A stretch of DNA of 64,000 nt from Phenylobacterium montanum (GTDB lineage Bacteria; Pseudomonadota; Alphaproteobacteria; Caulobacterales; Caulobacteraceae): the NCBI RefSeq assembly GCF_018135625.1, contig NZ_CP073078.1, positions 4,806,501-4,870,500 of the forward strand. The letters run 5' to 3'. Below are positions 42,820 through 54,118 of this stretch, in pieces (the first letter of the stretch is position 1; each line of letters begins with the position of its first letter). A model generated the notes under the pieces. The model was not told where the DNA came from and ran no database searches. It worked only from the letters and a program-made list of their open reading frames with translations. Both the position numbers and the translations under genes were made by a program.

Positions 42820-43389
42820 TCAGGCGGCGTGCAGGCGCAAGGCGTCGGCCATGATCGCGTCGAGGGCGCGGTGGGCGGGTACGTCGGTGGCGGGCAGGTC
42901 GCCCTGGGCCAGGATCTGGACCAGTTGCTGGCGCGCCCGGCTGACCCGGCTCTTCACCGTGCCGACCGCGCAGTCCAGAATCAGCGAAGCGTCGTCATAA
43001 GACATCCCGGCCGCGCCGATCAGGATCAGGGCCTCGCGCTGCTCGGGGCACAGCATCATCATGGCCCGGCGCATGTCGGACAACTCGTGCGCCGCAGTCG
43101 GGTCGTCCGCCGCCACCAGGGTGCGCTCGGCCATCTCCGGATCCAGCGGCTGCTGGCGCCAGGAGCGGCGCTTGGTGGAATAGAACAGGTTGCGCAGGAT
43201 CATGAAGGTCCAGGCCTTCATGTTGGTGCCGACCGTGAAGCTGCCGCGTGCGGCCCAGGCCTTCAAAAGGGTTTCCTGAACCAGGTCGTCCGCCTCGGCC
43301 TTGTCGCCGGCCAGGGAGCGGCCGAAGGCGCGAAGGTGGGGAACGACCGCCAGAAGGTCTGCCTGGAACCGGCTTTCAGCTGTGCTCAT
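42820..43389 (-). CDS. ECF-type RNA polymerase sigma factor, EcfG-like
   Basis: A 189-residue sigma factor with region 2 (PHLRAFGRSLAGDKAEADDLVQETLLKAW ... NMKAWTFMILRNLFYSTKRR) and region 4 (CPEQREALILIGAAGMSYDDASLILDCAVGTVKSRVSRAR). The QREALILIGAAG...AVGTVKSR wording is that of the alphaproteobacterial EcfG general-stress group. No NepR anti-sigma or PhyR gene is adjacent, so it may be a second, SigU-like paralogue or a related group. The group assignment is from motif memory. About 280 gene-free bases lie upstream. Confidence 0.82.
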   Translation of the reverse strand: MSTAESRFQADLLAVVPHLRAFGRSLAGDKAEADDLVQETLLKAWAARGSFTVGTNMKAWTFMILRNLFYSTKRRSWRQQPLDPEMAERTLVAADDPTAAHELSDMRRAMMMLCPEQREALILIGAAGMSYDDASLILDCAVGTVKSRVSRARQQLVQILAQGDLPATDVPAHRALDAIMADALRLHAA

Positions 43390-43673
43390 CGAGGCCTCCT
43401 CAATGTCTCGCTAGAAAGCTAATGCCCCAGCTGAGGAGAAGGTTGCAGCGCTTCGAGGTCACGCGGCCGTGATGGAAAGACAAGATGCAACCAAATTCGA
43501 GCGATCCCGTTTTCCTGGCAGCGCAGGGGCGGCACATCGCCCCCCCAGCCCCCAACAGCCACTGGCCCTGCCAGTAGCGCCGCCCCTGCGCCCCCGCTTT
43601 CGACATAATTTGAACACAAAAAATCGCCGGGCCTTTCGGACCGGCGATCCAATATTTCATCGCTGAAGGACGA
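43390..43673. other. Gene-free stretch between sigma factor and atpF
   Basis: Only the atp terminator (43616-43648) and a small perfect inverted repeat, ACTGGC-CCT-GCCAGT (43561-43575), are clear. The sigma factor promoter must lie in 43390-43560; no confident GGAAC-type or housekeeping promoter was found by eye. Confidence 0.4.
43616..43648 (-). terminator. Rho-independent terminator of the atp F0 operon
   Basis: On the minus strand ATCGCCGG (43641-43648) pairs with CCGGCGAT (43623-43630) around a 10-base loop and is followed by TTTTTTG. It lies 26 bases after the atpF stop. Confidence 0.9.
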
Positions 43674-44201
43674 TTACTGCAATTTGTTCGCCATCTGCTC
43701 GACCGCGCGGTCGACCAGCGGATCGCTCTTAAGGCCCTTCAGCCGGCTGGTCAGGACGCTTTCGGCGATCTGCGCGGCCAGTTCGGCGGCCGCAGCCTTG
43801 ACCTCGGTCTCGGCCTGGGCCTGGGCGTTGGCGATCTTGCGTTCTGCCAGGGCCTGGCGGCGCTTGATCTGGTCTTCCAGCTTGGCCTTGGCCTCTTCCG
43901 AGAAGCGCTTGGCCTCGGCTTCGGCGTTGGCCAGCATTTCGGCGGCCAGATGCTCGGTGTGCTCGCGCTGGGCCTTGATCTGGGCCAGCAGGGCCTGGGC
44001 CTCCTGGCGAAGGCGCAGGGCCTCGTCCAGTTCGGCTTGGACCTTGGCGGCGCGGTCGTCCAGGGCCTTGGCGGCCATGCCCGGCACCTTGGCCCGGACG
44101 AGGGCCACGACCAGCACCACGAGGCCGGCCAGAACCCAGAATTCCGGCTCGGACATGCGGAAGCCGTCCAGCCATTCCTTCAACAGTTCAAAGAAATGCA
44201 C
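43674..44201 (-). CDS. atpF: F0F1 ATP synthase subunit b
   Basis: A 175-residue protein. A membrane helix at ~19-37 ([19 protein letters not shown]) is followed by a long charged helix ([29 protein letters not shown]) that forms the peripheral stalk. It is the last gene of the five-gene F0 operon, 12 bases after the b' gene. F1 genes are not in this window, as in other alphaproteobacteria with split operons. Confidence 0.92.
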   Translation of the reverse strand: MHFFELLKEWLDGFRMSEPEFWVLAGLVVLVVALVRAKVPGMAAKALDDRAAKVQAELDEALRLRQEAQALLAQIKAQREHTEHLAAEMLANAEAEAKRFSEEAKAKLEDQIKRRQALAERKIANAQAQAETEVKAAAAELAAQIAESVLTSRLKGLKSDPLVDRAVEQMANKLQ

Positions 44202-44213
44202 TGCAGCTTCTCC

Positions 44214-44750
44214 TTACGCGCCAGCGGACTTGATCTCGGCGGCGGTGGCCGCCGAACCGGTCAGCTTGCTGACGATCAGACCGGCCGTCTCCTCGGCGAT
44301 GCCGCGGACGTGACCCATGGCCGCGTCGCGCGCCGCCGTGAGCAGGGAGTCGGACTTGGCCAGCATCTCGGCCAGCTTCGCCTCTTCCAGGGCCTCGCGC
44401 TTGGCGGCTTCGGCCTTGGCCTTGGCCTTGGCGTCGACGGCAAGCTTCTGGGCCGCAGCCCGGGCCTGGTCCATCTCGGCCGCCGCGGCCTGGGCCAGGG
44501 CGTCCGCCTCTTCCTTCAGCTTGCGCGCAGCGCCGAAGTCGCCCGAGACCCGGTCCTCGCGGTCGGCGATAGTCCCGCCGACCTTGGGCACGAACACCCG
44601 GGCGAACATGACGAACATGAAGGTGAAGATGATCAGCATCCACACCATCTGGCCCGGCCATTGGGCCAGGTCGAACTGCGGCAGGCCGCCCGAGCCGGTA
44701 TCGGCCGGCGCGGTGGTCGCCTGAGTCGGCTGTACGGTGTCTGCCGCCAT
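44214..44750 (-). CDS. F0F1 ATP synthase subunit b'
   Basis: A 178-residue protein with an alanine/threonine-rich start, GGLPQFDLAQWPGQMVWMLIIFTFMFVMFARVFVPKVGGTIADRE and a long alanine/lysine-rich helix. This is the second, diverged stalk subunit found in photosynthetic and alphaproteobacterial ATP synthases. It pairs with subunit b. The gene lies between atpE and atpF. Confidence 0.92.
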   Translation of the reverse strand: MAADTVQPTQATTAPADTGSGGLPQFDLAQWPGQMVWMLIIFTFMFVMFARVFVPKVGGTIADREDRVSGDFGAARKLKEEADALAQAAAAEMDQARAAAQKLAVDAKAKAKAEAAKREALEEAKLAEMLAKSDSLLTAARDAAMGHVRGIAEETAGLIVSKLTGSAATAAEIKSAGA

Positions 44751-44760
44751 CGGTGGGCTC

Positions 44761-44991
44761 TTAGACCTTCACGAACAGGATGATGAAGGCCATGACGAGG
44801 GCGAAGATGCCCATGGCTTCCGTCACGGCGAAGCCCAGGAACAGCATCGGGCGCTCGTTGGCGGCGGCCGACGGGTTGCGCATGGCGGCTTGCAGGTAGT
44901 TGCCGAACAGGATGCCGAGGCCGGCGCCCGCGCCGATCAGGCCGGTCATGGCCAGGCCCGCACCGATGTACTTGGCGGCTGTAACGTCCAT
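44761..44991 (-). CDS. atpE: F0F1 ATP synthase subunit c
   Basis: A 76-residue hairpin of two membrane helices: AKYIGAGLAMTGLIGAGAGLGILFGNYLQAAMRNPSA, then FLGFAVTEAMGIFALVMAFIILF. The proton-carrying glutamate is in AVTEAMGIF. The first helix has no sodium-type ligand set, so it is probably proton-driven. It forms the rotor ring. Confidence 0.95.
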   Translation of the reverse strand: MDVTAAKYIGAGLAMTGLIGAGAGLGILFGNYLQAAMRNPSAAANERPMLFLGFAVTEAMGIFALVMAFIILFVKV

Positions 44992-45039
44992 TTGAATTAG
45001 TCCCCTAGAGAGCGAAGGTTGGATGGAGATGGGTTGAGA

Positions 45040-45834
45040 TCAGTGGCCGTGGTCCAGGTTCACCACGTCGCTGAGGTAGGTGCAGGTCAGGGCTGCAAAG
45101 ACGAAGGCCTGTAGGAAGGCCACGATGAACTCCAGCGCCATCAGGGCGATCACCATGGCCAGAGAGAGAGCCGAGCCCAGCAGGCCGGCATAGGCGAAGC
45201 CGCCGGTATGCAGGGCGAACAGGCCGAGCCCGATCACGAAGCTGGCGAACATGTACATGACCACGTGGCCGCCGATCATGTTGCCGAACAGTCGCATCGA
45301 CAGGGTGACGGGGCGGACCATGAACGAGATGAACTCGATCAGGGCCAGCGGAACGGCCATGACCAGGCCGACGCCGGACGGCACGAAAAGCTTGAAGAAA
45401 CCCAGGCCGTTACGCATGAAGCCGACGATCACGACGATCAGGAACGTCATCACCGCCAGAATGACGGTGACCGCCAGCTGCGAGGTGACGGTGAAGATGC
45501 CGGGCGTCAGGCCGATGATGTTCATCACCGCGATCAGCGAGAACAGCGTGAAGACGAAGGGCAGGAAGGGGCGGCCGCGATCGCCGATCATCGGCCCGGT
45601 CAGGCCCTTGTCGACAAGATCATAGAGGGTTTCGGCCAGGGCCTGCATCCGGCCAGGCACGACAGCCCCGCGCGCGGACGTCAGGAAGAAGATGGTGATC
45701 AGCGCCGCCGAGACCATCATCAGGGCGACAGAGTTGGTGATCGACATGTCGAGGCTGATCCCGCCGATCTGCACCGGCGGAATCTCCACGATCTTGTGGA
45801 TCATGAACTGGTTCATCGGCTCGATGGCGGCCAT
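45040..45834 (-). CDS. atpB: F0F1 ATP synthase subunit a
   Basis: A 264-residue membrane protein with five to six helices. SMRLFGNMIGGHVVMY carries the essential arginine of the proton path, and FVAFLQAFVFAALTCTYLSDVV-like sequence ends the protein. TPGIFTVTSQLAVTVILAVMTF and FVPSGVGLVMAVPLALIEF are typical. The start at 45834 gives MAAIEPMNQFMIHKIVEI; a second ATG is six codons later. Confidence 0.94.
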   Translation of the reverse strand: MAAIEPMNQFMIHKIVEIPPVQIGGISLDMSITNSVALMMVSAALITIFFLTSARGAVVPGRMQALAETLYDLVDKGLTGPMIGDRGRPFLPFVFTLFSLIAVMNIIGLTPGIFTVTSQLAVTVILAVMTFLIVVIVGFMRNGLGFFKLFVPSGVGLVMAVPLALIEFISFMVRPVTLSMRLFGNMIGGHVVMYMFASFVIGLGLFALHTGGFAYAGLLGSALSLAMVIALMALEFIVAFLQAFVFAALTCTYLSDVVNLDHGH

Positions 45835-45851
45835 CAGTCCCTCAAGTCCCC

Positions 45852-46202
45852 TTACTCGTCCTCGTCGTCAACCTGCGGCGCGGGACCCGGTCCCGGCTCC
45901 TCAGGCTGCGCCGCACTCATCTGGCCAGCCTTTCGGATAGCCCCATAGGTCGACACACCGATGCCGATCAGCAGGCCGCCGATCATGCCCCAGGGCGCCG
46001 TGTGCGCGAATTGGTCGAACAGCCAGCCAAAGCCCAGCCCCCCGAGCAATCCGCCGATCAAGCCCGCCATCAGGCGATACGCCTGGCTCGCCGCCGCGGC
46101 CCCCGATCCGGGCGCCGTTCCCGCGCGCCGCTTCTCAAAAGCCTTGAGGTCGGCGTCGAGACGTTTGAGCGCCTCGCTACGGGGTTCGTCGGACTGAGAC
46201 AT
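45852..46202 (-). CDS. atpI: ATP synthase-associated AtpI/AtpZ-like membrane protein
   Basis: A 116-residue protein with a charged N-terminus (EALKRLDADLKAFEKRRAG). Two membrane helices follow (YRLMAGLIGGLLGGLGFGWLFD and GMIGGLLIGIGVSTYGAIRKA), and the tail is acidic (PQVDDEDE). This is the pattern of the small protein that heads F0 operons and assists c-ring assembly. It is the first gene of the operon; the promoter should lie in 46203-46330. Confidence 0.85.
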   Translation of the reverse strand: MSQSDEPRSEALKRLDADLKAFEKRRAGTAPGSGAAAASQAYRLMAGLIGGLLGGLGFGWLFDQFAHTAPWGMIGGLLIGIGVSTYGAIRKAGQMSAAQPEEPGPGPAPQVDDEDE

Positions 46203-46335
46203 TGCGCAGGTTCTGTCGGCGACCCCGACGCCTACGCCGCGGCCCGGCTAGATCGCGGCGGAACCTATAGACGCGCGTGCAGTGCGTCAAGGCCGGGAAA
46301 TCGGTCTTTAGTCTTATGATTTTAAAGGGAAAAAC

Positions 46336-46372
46336 GAGAATCCGGGCGAGACGCCGCAGGCGGGTGTCGCCC
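46336..46372 (-). terminator. Possible terminator after the 46391-47317 gene
   Basis: On the minus strand GGGCGA, AC and GCC pair with GGC, GT and TCGCCC to give an 11-base-pair stem with a mismatch and a bulge. A run of five T follows about nine bases later. The gap before the T-run makes it a weak candidate. Confidence 0.35.
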
Positions 46373-46390
46373 CGAATCCGGCCGCGGCGG

Positions 46391-47317
46391 CTATTGCGGC
46401 CCCTTCAGCGGGCCAGGCTCCGTAACGGAAGGCGCCGGCGGGGCGTCGGGCGCCGCCGGGGGCTCTGAGGCAGGCGCCGCAGAGGCCGGCGGCGGGTCGG
46501 CCGCGGGGGCGGCGTCGGCCTTGGGCGCCTCGATGGCGAAGGCCTGGCCCATCAGGGTGGCGCGCACCTTGAGCTGCTTGGCGACGATGTCGCAGCGGTT
46601 GGGCAGGCCCCAGAACAGCCAGGCGTCGGCCAGCTTGCGGCTGGGTTGCAGCTTGGCCGCCGACCAGATGTCGCGGCCGCTCTGCATGGCGGCGGCGCCC
46701 TGGGGGGAGATGGGATGCAGGCTGGCCTTCTCCGCCGCCTCGATCGCCTGGCCGAACCGCTTCAGCGCCTTGCGGTCCTCGGCGACGTCGTCGTGATAGG
46801 GCTCGTCCTCCTTCACCGGCGAGCCGAACATCTTGTCGATGGCCTTCAGGTCCGGCTTCACCTGGTCGTAGATCTGCAGGTACTCGTCCAGCGCCCCGTA
46901 GCACCAGGCGACGAAGCGATAGTCGTCCTTGGGCGCGCTGGGCGGCACGCCGTCGTCGTCCTCGGCAGGCGCCTGGGCGGCGGGCTGACTGGCCGGCTGG
47001 GCCGCCAGGGCCGGCGCGGCCACGAGGCACAGGGCCAGGGCGAGGGCCGCTACGAATCCCTTCCCCCCTTGATGGGGAAGCAGGGGCCCGTTCGCGCAGC
47101 GAACGGGAGGATGAGGGGTCGCGCCGGCGGATCCGTCCGGTTTCTGCGTCGCCGCGAGACCAAGGTTGATGGGCCAGTGCGACCCCTCATCCTCCCACGT
47201 CTTCGACGCGGGCCCCTCCTTCTCCCGCAGGGGGAGAAGGGTTTTTGTCTGCTCTCGCTCGGAGCGGCGGGAAGCGGAAACGCGATCGAAGAGGGGCATC
47301 AGGCAGGAAATCCTCAA
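46391..47317 (-). CDS. Secreted protein of unknown function; 5' end overlapped by a repeat element
   Basis: The open frame is 308 codons, but the first ~85 lie in an inverted-repeat element (47060-47241) and do not look like protein. A signal-peptide-like segment, FVAALALALCLVAAPALAAQ, starts just inside the repeat border without an ATG, GTG or TTG; the nearest in-frame candidate is CTG at 47083. The only upstream starts are near 47317 (TTG). The mature part has YRFVAWCYGALDEYLQIYDQVKPDLKAID and WLFWGLPNRCDIVAKQLKVRATLMGQAF, then a proline/alanine-rich tail. Two cysteines may pair. Family not recognised. The start is uncertain. Confidence 0.55.
   Translation of the reverse strand: MRISCLMPLFDRVSASRRSEREQTKTLLPLREKEGPASKTWEDEGSHWPINLGLAATQKPDGSAGATPHPPVRCANGPLLPHQGGKGFVAALALALCLVAAPALAAQPASQPAAQAPAEDDDGVPPSAPKDDYRFVAWCYGALDEYLQIYDQVKPDLKAIDKMFGSPVKEDEPYHDDVAEDRKALKRFGQAIEAAEKASLHPISPQGAAAMQSGRDIWSAAKLQPSRKLADAWLFWGLPNRCDIVAKQLKVRATLMGQAFAIEAPKADAAPAADPPPASAAPASEPPAAPDAPPAPSVTEPGPLKGPQ
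47060..47241. repeat. Intergenic-type inverted-repeat element (type 4) inside a reading frame
   Basis: The arms GAGGATGAGGGGTCGC (ending near 47122) and GCGACCCCTCATCCTC (from 47179) are exact complements. Each outer end carries its own hairpins: TTCCCC-N-GGGGAA, GTTCGC-GCA-GCGAAC (47090-47104) and CTTCTCCC-GCA-GGGGGAGAAG. The build is that of the element at 3400-3522, with G/C-run hairpins at both ends. It stays open in the frame of the 46391-47317 gene. Confidence 0.8.
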
Positions 47318-47320
47318 GGC

Positions 47321-50923
<3,603 letters not shown>

Positions 50924-50956
50924 AGGTGGCCGCTGACCCTAGTGTTCAGCCTTCCA

Positions 50957-51646
50957 ATGACCTTCTTCCGAAACATTGCAAGCCTCGCCGCGCGTTGCGT
51001 CGATGTCGCCGATTGTCCTGACTGCCCGCCGGGGTTGCCGGGGGAGGACCCGGCGTTCTCGACGGCGGTCACTGCGCTGGGCGCCAAGCTGGCCAGGGCC
51101 GACGGCCGCGCCGACGCCGGCGAGTTCGCCGCCTTCTCCGAGGTGTTCCAGCCGGACGCCGCCTCGGCCCGCGACATCGAGCGGCTGTACGACCTGGCGC
51201 GCCAGACCACCCACGGCTTCGAAAGCTACGCTCGGCGCCTGGCCAAGCGCTACCGCAGCTGCCCGCAGCTGCTGGAGGACGTGCTGGACGGCCTGTTCCA
51301 CATCGCCGGCGCCGATGGGGCGATCACGATCGAGGAGTTGGACTATCTGGTCACGGTCAGCGACCTGTTCGGCGTCTCGCGCCTGACCTTCCGCCGGCTG
51401 AAGGCCACCCACATGGGCCTGGCCGCCGACGATCCCTATGCGGTGCTGGGCGTCGCGCCCGACGCGCCGGACGAGGTGGTGCGCAGCGCCTGGCGCAGCG
51501 CCCTGGTCGAGGTCCATCCCGACCGGGTCCTGGCCCGCGGGCTGCCGGCCGAATATGTCGAGGTGGCTCATGCCAAGGCCGCGGCGCTCAACGCCGCCTT
51601 CGACGCCGTGCGCCGCGAACGCGACCTGAGCCACGCGGCCGGCTGA
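50957..51646 (+). CDS. DjlA-like co-chaperone (TerB domain plus J domain)
   Basis: A 229-residue protein. An N-terminal TerB-like all-helical domain (FSTAVTALGAKLARADGRADAGEFAAFSEVF ... HIAGADGAITIEELDYLVTVSDLFG) is followed by a C-terminal J domain (DPYAVLGVAPDAPDEVVRSAWRSALVEVHPDRVLARG) with the DnaK-activating HPD. E. coli DjlA has an extra N-terminal membrane segment, missing here. ATG 50957 begins MTFFRNIASLA. It probably recruits DnaK; the client is unknown. Confidence 0.88.
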   Translation: MTFFRNIASLAARCVDVADCPDCPPGLPGEDPAFSTAVTALGAKLARADGRADAGEFAAFSEVFQPDAASARDIERLYDLARQTTHGFESYARRLAKRYRSCPQLLEDVLDGLFHIAGADGAITIEELDYLVTVSDLFGVSRLTFRRLKATHMGLAADDPYAVLGVAPDAPDEVVRSAWRSALVEVHPDRVLARGLPAEYVEVAHAKAAALNAAFDAVRRERDLSHAAG

Positions 51647-51748
51647 GCTGCGCGGAATCGCACCGATGATATCGATTGACATTGACGCGGCCCGGCGGGC
51701 GAGCGCCTTATTGGGCCTTCGCTCGGCCGCAAGGCCAGGAGGTCGGTG

Positions 51749-52054
51749 ATGCACGCCCTGACGGAAAGGCCGAGCCTGTTCGACGGCGCTTGGCGCAGCC
51801 TCGCCTGGCTGGGCGGCGCGCTCTCGGCCCTGGTGGCCAGCACCATCGCCGCCGTGATCGCCGTGATCTTCACCGCGGCGCTCGCCGTGGTGGCGTTGAT
51901 GGGCGCCGTGGCCGTCGGTTTCGCCGGCCTCGCCCTTCGCGCCCGCCGCACCGCCCGCTCGGGACCCGGCGATCCCAATGTGATCGACGCGCAGCGCGTC
52001 GGCGGCAACAGCTGGGTCGCCTACGGCTGGGACCGGGACGGCCGCAAGGTCTGA
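51749..52054 (+). CDS. Small membrane protein
   Basis: A 101-residue protein. One long or two closely packed hydrophobic segments (LAWLGGALSALVASTIAAVIAVIFTAALAVVALMGAVAVGFAGLAL) precede a basic patch (RARRTARSG) and a short polar tail with SWVAYGWDRDGRKV. AGGAGG lies six bases before ATG 51749. No family recognised. It precedes the amidase gene in the same direction, 49 bases away, and may be co-expressed. Confidence 0.7.
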   Translation: MHALTERPSLFDGAWRSLAWLGGALSALVASTIAAVIAVIFTAALAVVALMGAVAVGFAGLALRARRTARSGPGDPNVIDAQRVGGNSWVAYGWDRDGRKV

Positions 52055-52103
52055 AGCCCGATCCATCTGGCGCGGCCCCGGGCCTGTGCTAGACCCAGGA
52101 CCC

Positions 52104-52826
52104 ATGAGCCTGATCGAGTCCCCCTCGCCCAATTTCGATGCGCGGCGGGCGCCGCCGGACATGGTGGTGCTGCACTATACCGGCATGCAGACCGGCGAGG
52201 CGGCGCTGGCGCGGCTGTGCGATCCGGCCGCCAAGGTCTCGGCCCACTACATGATCGAGGAGGACGGGCGCATCTTCCGCCTGGTCCCTGAGGAGCGGCG
52301 CGCCTGGCACGCCGGGGTCTCGTTCTGGAAGGGCGAGCGGGACATCAATGCCGTCTCGATCGGGATCGAGATTGTCAACCCTGGCCATGAATTCGGCTAT
52401 CACGCCTTTCCCGATCCCCAGATCGAGGCCCTGATTGCGCTTCTGGATCAGGTCCGGGGACGCTGGCAGATCCCTGACGCCCGCATCCTCGGCCATTCCG
52501 ACGTGGCGCCCGAGCGCAAGCAGGATCCGGGCGAACTGTTCCCGTGGAAGCGCCTGGCCGAGGCTGGCCATGGCCTCTGGGTCGAGCCGCCGCCTTCGCC
52601 CGGCGCCCCGCTGGGGCCGGGTGACGAAGGAACCGGCGTGTTCGCCCTGCAGGCCGGCCTAACCCGGCTGGGTTTCGACTGCGCGCCGTCCGGCGAATAC
52701 GAGCCGCGCACGGCCACCGCCGTCACCGCCTTCCAGCGCCACTGGCGCCCGGCCGAGGTGGACGGCATAGCCGACGGCGAGACCCGCGCGCGGCTGGTGC
52801 ATCTGTTGCGGGCCGCCGCCGCATGA
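52104..52826 (+). CDS. N-acetylmuramoyl-L-alanine amidase (AmpD/AmiD type) with peptidoglycan-binding domain
   Basis: A 240-residue zinc amidase. Ligands fall at H24 (VVLHYTG), H131 (ILGHSDVAPERKQDPG) and D141. WHAGVSFWKG and NAVSIGIEIVNPG are typical of the AmpD group. A C-terminal peptidoglycan-binding module (GTGVFALQAGLTRLGFDCAPSGEYEPRTATAVTAFQRHWRP) is present. It cuts the stem peptide from muropeptides, in recycling or in wall turnover. No signal peptide is seen, which favours the cytoplasmic recycling role. It overlaps the next gene by four bases. Confidence 0.9.
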   Translation: MSLIESPSPNFDARRAPPDMVVLHYTGMQTGEAALARLCDPAAKVSAHYMIEEDGRIFRLVPEERRAWHAGVSFWKGERDINAVSIGIEIVNPGHEFGYHAFPDPQIEALIALLDQVRGRWQIPDARILGHSDVAPERKQDPGELFPWKRLAEAGHGLWVEPPPSPGAPLGPGDEGTGVFALQAGLTRLGFDCAPSGEYEPRTATAVTAFQRHWRPAEVDGIADGETRARLVHLLRAAAA

Positions 52827-53404
52827 CCCCGGAGGCGGTCAGCGCGGTGCTGGAGGGCCCATGTCGGCTCGACATCGCCGGCTATCGCCTGGCCCCGCTC
52901 GGGGACGCCGATATCGACGACCTCTACGCCCACTTCGGCGATCCGCGGGTGACCGAGTTCCTCGACATCGAGCCGATCGAGGCGCGCTTCCAGACCTGGG
53001 ACGTGATCGACTGGGCCGAGGGCGTGCGCGGGGCCGGCTCGGGCGTGCGCTGGTCGATCCGGGATGGGGAGGGCGCCTTTGTCGGCACCTGCGGCTTCCA
53101 CCGCCTGACCTATCTGCAGGCGCGGCGGGGCGAGGTGGGCTATGATCTCGGGCCGGCCCATTGGGGGCGCGGGGTGCTGAGCCGGATCCTGCCGGCGGTC
53201 CTCGCCTTCGGCCACGACCTTCTGGACCTGCACCGCATCGAGGCCCTGGTCACCCCGGGCAACGAGCGGTCCTGCCGCCTTCTGCAACGCCACGGCTTCG
53301 AGCGCGAAGGGGTGCTGAAAGGTCACGGCTGGTGGCGCGGCCGCTACTGGGATCAGGTGCTGTTCGCCCGCCTGCGAGACGAAACTCAACAAGCGCGGCC
53401 ATAG
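52823..53404 (+). CDS. GNAT-family N-acetyltransferase (RimJ/RimL type)
   Basis: A 193-residue protein: YRLAPLGDADIDDLYAHFGDPRVTEFLDIEP, CGFHRLTYLQARRGEVGYDLGPAHWGRGVLSRILPAVLAFG, HRIEALVTPGNERSCRLLQRHGFEREGVLKGHGWWRGRYWDQVLFARL. This is the ribosomal-protein-acetyltransferase-like group, whose members acetylate protein N-termini or small molecules. The ATGA overlap with the amidase gene suggests a shared transcript. Substrate unknown. Confidence 0.88.
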   Translation: MTPEAVSAVLEGPCRLDIAGYRLAPLGDADIDDLYAHFGDPRVTEFLDIEPIEARFQTWDVIDWAEGVRGAGSGVRWSIRDGEGAFVGTCGFHRLTYLQARRGEVGYDLGPAHWGRGVLSRILPAVLAFGHDLLDLHRIEALVTPGNERSCRLLQRHGFEREGVLKGHGWWRGRYWDQVLFARLRDETQQARP

Positions 53405-53423
53405 GTCGCGGCCAAGCCGACGC

Positions 53424-53452
53424 TTGACCTTTGGGAGGCGGCTGATCACTTT
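53424..53452 (+). promoter_or_regulatory. Probable rnpB promoter
   Basis: TTGACC (53424-53429) and CACTTT (53447-53452) are 17 bases apart, and the RNase P RNA begins about six bases after the -10. The -35 is good and the -10 weak. Confidence 0.5.
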
Positions 53453-53457
53453 CGCGC

Positions 53458-53859
53458 CGGATCAGACGGCCGGGCGGTCGCGGTCCTCGCCCGAAAGGGC
53501 TGGGATCGAGGAAAGTCCGGGCTCCACGGCGAATAGGCGGCGGGTAACGCCCGCCGGGGGCGACCCCAGGGAAAGCGCCACAGAAAGCAAACCGCCACAA
53601 GGGCTTAGGTCCTTGTGGTAAGGGTGAAAGGGTGGGGTAAGAGCCCACCGCGGACCCGGCGACGGGGACGGCATGGCAAGCCCCGCCTGGAGCAAGACCG
53701 AATAGGGACGTCGCGCCGAGGCTCGCCTCGGCAGGGCTTCGCCGGCCCGAGGCGTCCGGGTTGGTCGCGAGAACCGTCCAGCAATGGCCGGTCCAGAGGA
53801 ATGACCGCCGCGCCCTTTTCGGGGCGGCACAGAACCCGGCTTACAGGCCGTCTGATCCG
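53458..53859 (+). ncRNA. rnpB: RNase P RNA
   Basis: The catalytic RNA of RNase P, about 400 nt, type A. The P1 ends pair (GGATCAGACGGCC with GGCCGTCTGATCC). Conserved blocks in order are GAGGAAAGTCCGGGCTCCAC, ACAGAAAGCAAACCGCC, GGTGAAAGGGTGGGGTAAGA, GCAAGCCCCGCCTGGAGCAA, GACCGAATAGGG, AGAGGAATGACCG and ACAGAACCCGGCTTACAGGC. It matures tRNA 5' ends. Ends are placed by the P1 pairing and may be off by a few bases. Confidence 0.95.
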
Positions 53860-54000
53860 CATTTCCCTTCCCTTAAGCCTTGCCGGAGCACGCTTTCCTT
53901 GTGCGGCGGAAACGGATTCGCGGCTGAGCAATCAGCGAGATCCGGCCCGCGGCTCAGAATGGGTCCTGCTGACAGCCCGGCTGTGAGCAATACTGTGAAT

Positions 54001-54015
54001 GTTCTGCGTATGTTC
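54001..54015. promoter_or_regulatory. Candidate LexA (SOS) box upstream of mraZ
   Basis: GTTC-TGCGTAT-GTTC is an exact match to the alphaproteobacterial LexA box GTTC-N7-GTTC. It lies about 200 bases before mraZ in an AT-richer stretch. One chance match is expected in a window of this size, so the intergenic position is what gives it weight. Confidence 0.5.
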
Positions 54016-54102
54016 TGTGAGAACACAGAATTGGTCGGCTTTTCCGGCCTCCGACATCTTCGCCGAGGCTCGAAAAGGGCATTTGGTGTCATTGCATCCC
54101 AA

Positions 54103-54118
54103 TTAGTCCCATGTTAAC
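54103..54118. promoter_or_regulatory. CtrA-like box upstream of mraZ
   Basis: TTAG-TCCCATG-TTAAC differs from the CtrA consensus TTAA-N7-TTAAC at one position. It lies about 95 bases before the mraZ start. A one-mismatch site is much less specific than the perfect one upstream of podJ. Confidence 0.4.

Noticed and set aside
53615-53986. Open frames over the RNase P RNA
   Set aside because: The DNA is explained by rnpB with all its conserved blocks.
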